The notes under the pieces were generated by a model, which was not told the DNA's origin, did not search any database, and saw nothing but the letters and a program-made list of their open reading frames with translations. Shown here piece after piece: positions 4,811-5,252 of a DNA stretch of 5,252 nucleotides. The first letter of the stretch is position 1; every line of letters starts with the position of its first letter. The stretch is from NCBI GenBank assembly GCA_946539475.1, contig CAMNHM010000161.1, positions 1-5,252 on the forward strand, in the 5' to 3' direction. The translations under genes were made by a program, and so were the position numbers. The stretch comes from an uncultured Prevotellaceae bacterium (GTDB taxonomy: Bacteria > Bacteroidota > Bacteroidia > Bacteroidales > Bacteroidaceae).

Positions 4811-5252
4811 TTAGTCCGTGATCAGGCACTCGCCTGTCATGTCCTTCGGCTGCTCCAATCCCATGATGTGGAGGATCGAGGGAGCGACGTCGGCCAGACG
4901 GCCGTCGCGAACAGTGGCCGAGTTGTTGTTCGTCACATAGATGAAAGGCACGGGGTTCAGCGAGTGAGCCGTGTTGGGCGTGCCGTCGGCGTTGATGGCA
5001 TTGTCGGCATTACCGTGGTCGGCAATGATGATAGCCTCGTAGTCGTTGGCCTTGGCAGTCTCGATGACCTCGCGTACGCAGTTGTCGACGGCATGCACAG
5101 CCTTGGCGATGGCGTTATAGACACCGGTGTGGCCCACCATGTCGCCGTTGGCGAAGTTCACCACGATGAAGTCGTACTGCTGTGTGCCGATGGCGCTGAC
5201 GAGCTTGTCCTTCACCTCGTAGGCGCTCATCTCGGGCTTCAGGTCGTAGGTG
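4811..5252 (-). CDS. gpmI: 2,3-bisphosphoglycerate-independent phosphoglycerate mutase, C-terminal part
   Basis: This cytoplasmic glycolytic/gluconeogenic enzyme interconverts 3- and 2-phosphoglycerate using a dinuclear Mn centre. The stop codon is at 4813-4811. The reading frame stays open to the right edge, where codons before the internal Met at 5230 read TYDLKPE, the usual family sequence, so this Met is not the start. About 147 residues of the roughly 500-aa protein are present. Metal ligands of the phosphatase half are visible: Asp (5143-5141) and His (5131-5129) in [12 protein letters not shown], Asp-His (5020-5015) in ADHGNAD, and His (4966-4964) in AHSLNPVPF. The catalytic Ser lies in the missing N-terminal part. 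Nothing suggests decay. Its stop is 37 nt from that of the converging regulator gene. Confidence 0.96.
   Translation of the reverse strand, partial: TYDLKPEMSAYEVKDKLVSAIGTQQYDFIVVNFANGDMVGHTGVYNAIAKAVHAVDNCVREVIETAKANDYEAIIIADHGNADNAINADGTPNTAHSLNPVPFIYVTNNNSATVRDGRLADVAPSILHIMGLEQPKDMTGECLITD

Overview
The window looks like a chromosomal segment of a fairly GC-rich Bacteroidota, most likely order Bacteroidales and plausibly Prevotellaceae. The evidence is the TAnnTTTG-type promoter boxes, the absence of strong Shine-Dalgarno sequences, and genes I recognise as Bacteroidetes families (DUF4199, DUF6452, DUF6048). The genus is inference; no species call is possible.

Layout. Positions 1-143 (minus strand) hold a stable-RNA unit: a bacterial small SRP RNA (ffs, about 143-48), followed after 4 nt by the 5' half of a tRNA-Thr(UGU) that runs off the left edge. 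Positions 144-304 are a divergent promoter region. Two arrays of 7-bp repeats (GTTAGGA / CTCCTAA) face each other in inverted orientation, and each is followed at the same distance by a -7 promoter box, one firing left into ffs-tRNA and one right into the protein genes. Six genes then run rightward with small gaps or overlaps (305-4773): a DUF4199 membrane protein, a GT2 polyprenyl-phosphate-type glycosyltransferase with two C-terminal membrane helices, a DUF6452 lipoprotein, a DUF6048 secreted protein, an ApbE-type FAD:protein FMN transferase, and a Crp/Fnr-family regulator. From the right edge, the 3' part of gpmI (phosphoglycerate mutase) converges on the minus strand (5252-4811).

How the genes may work together. 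Nearly everything in the rightward run acts at the envelope: an inner-membrane lipid-linked sugar transfer pair, an exported lipoprotein with a secreted partner whose gene overlaps it by 50 nt, and a membrane-anchored flavinyl transferase acting on the outer face of the inner membrane. They may share one promoter, although separate transcripts after position 1811 cannot be excluded. SRP RNA, tRNA-Thr and gpmI are housekeeping functions.

I found no complete undescribed defence or mobile system. The most unusual structure is the mirror-image promoter/heptamer-repeat element at 160-297. Next is a pair of GC-rich hairpin repeats at 1820-1931, one of which has become part of the coding sequence for a lipoprotein signal peptide.
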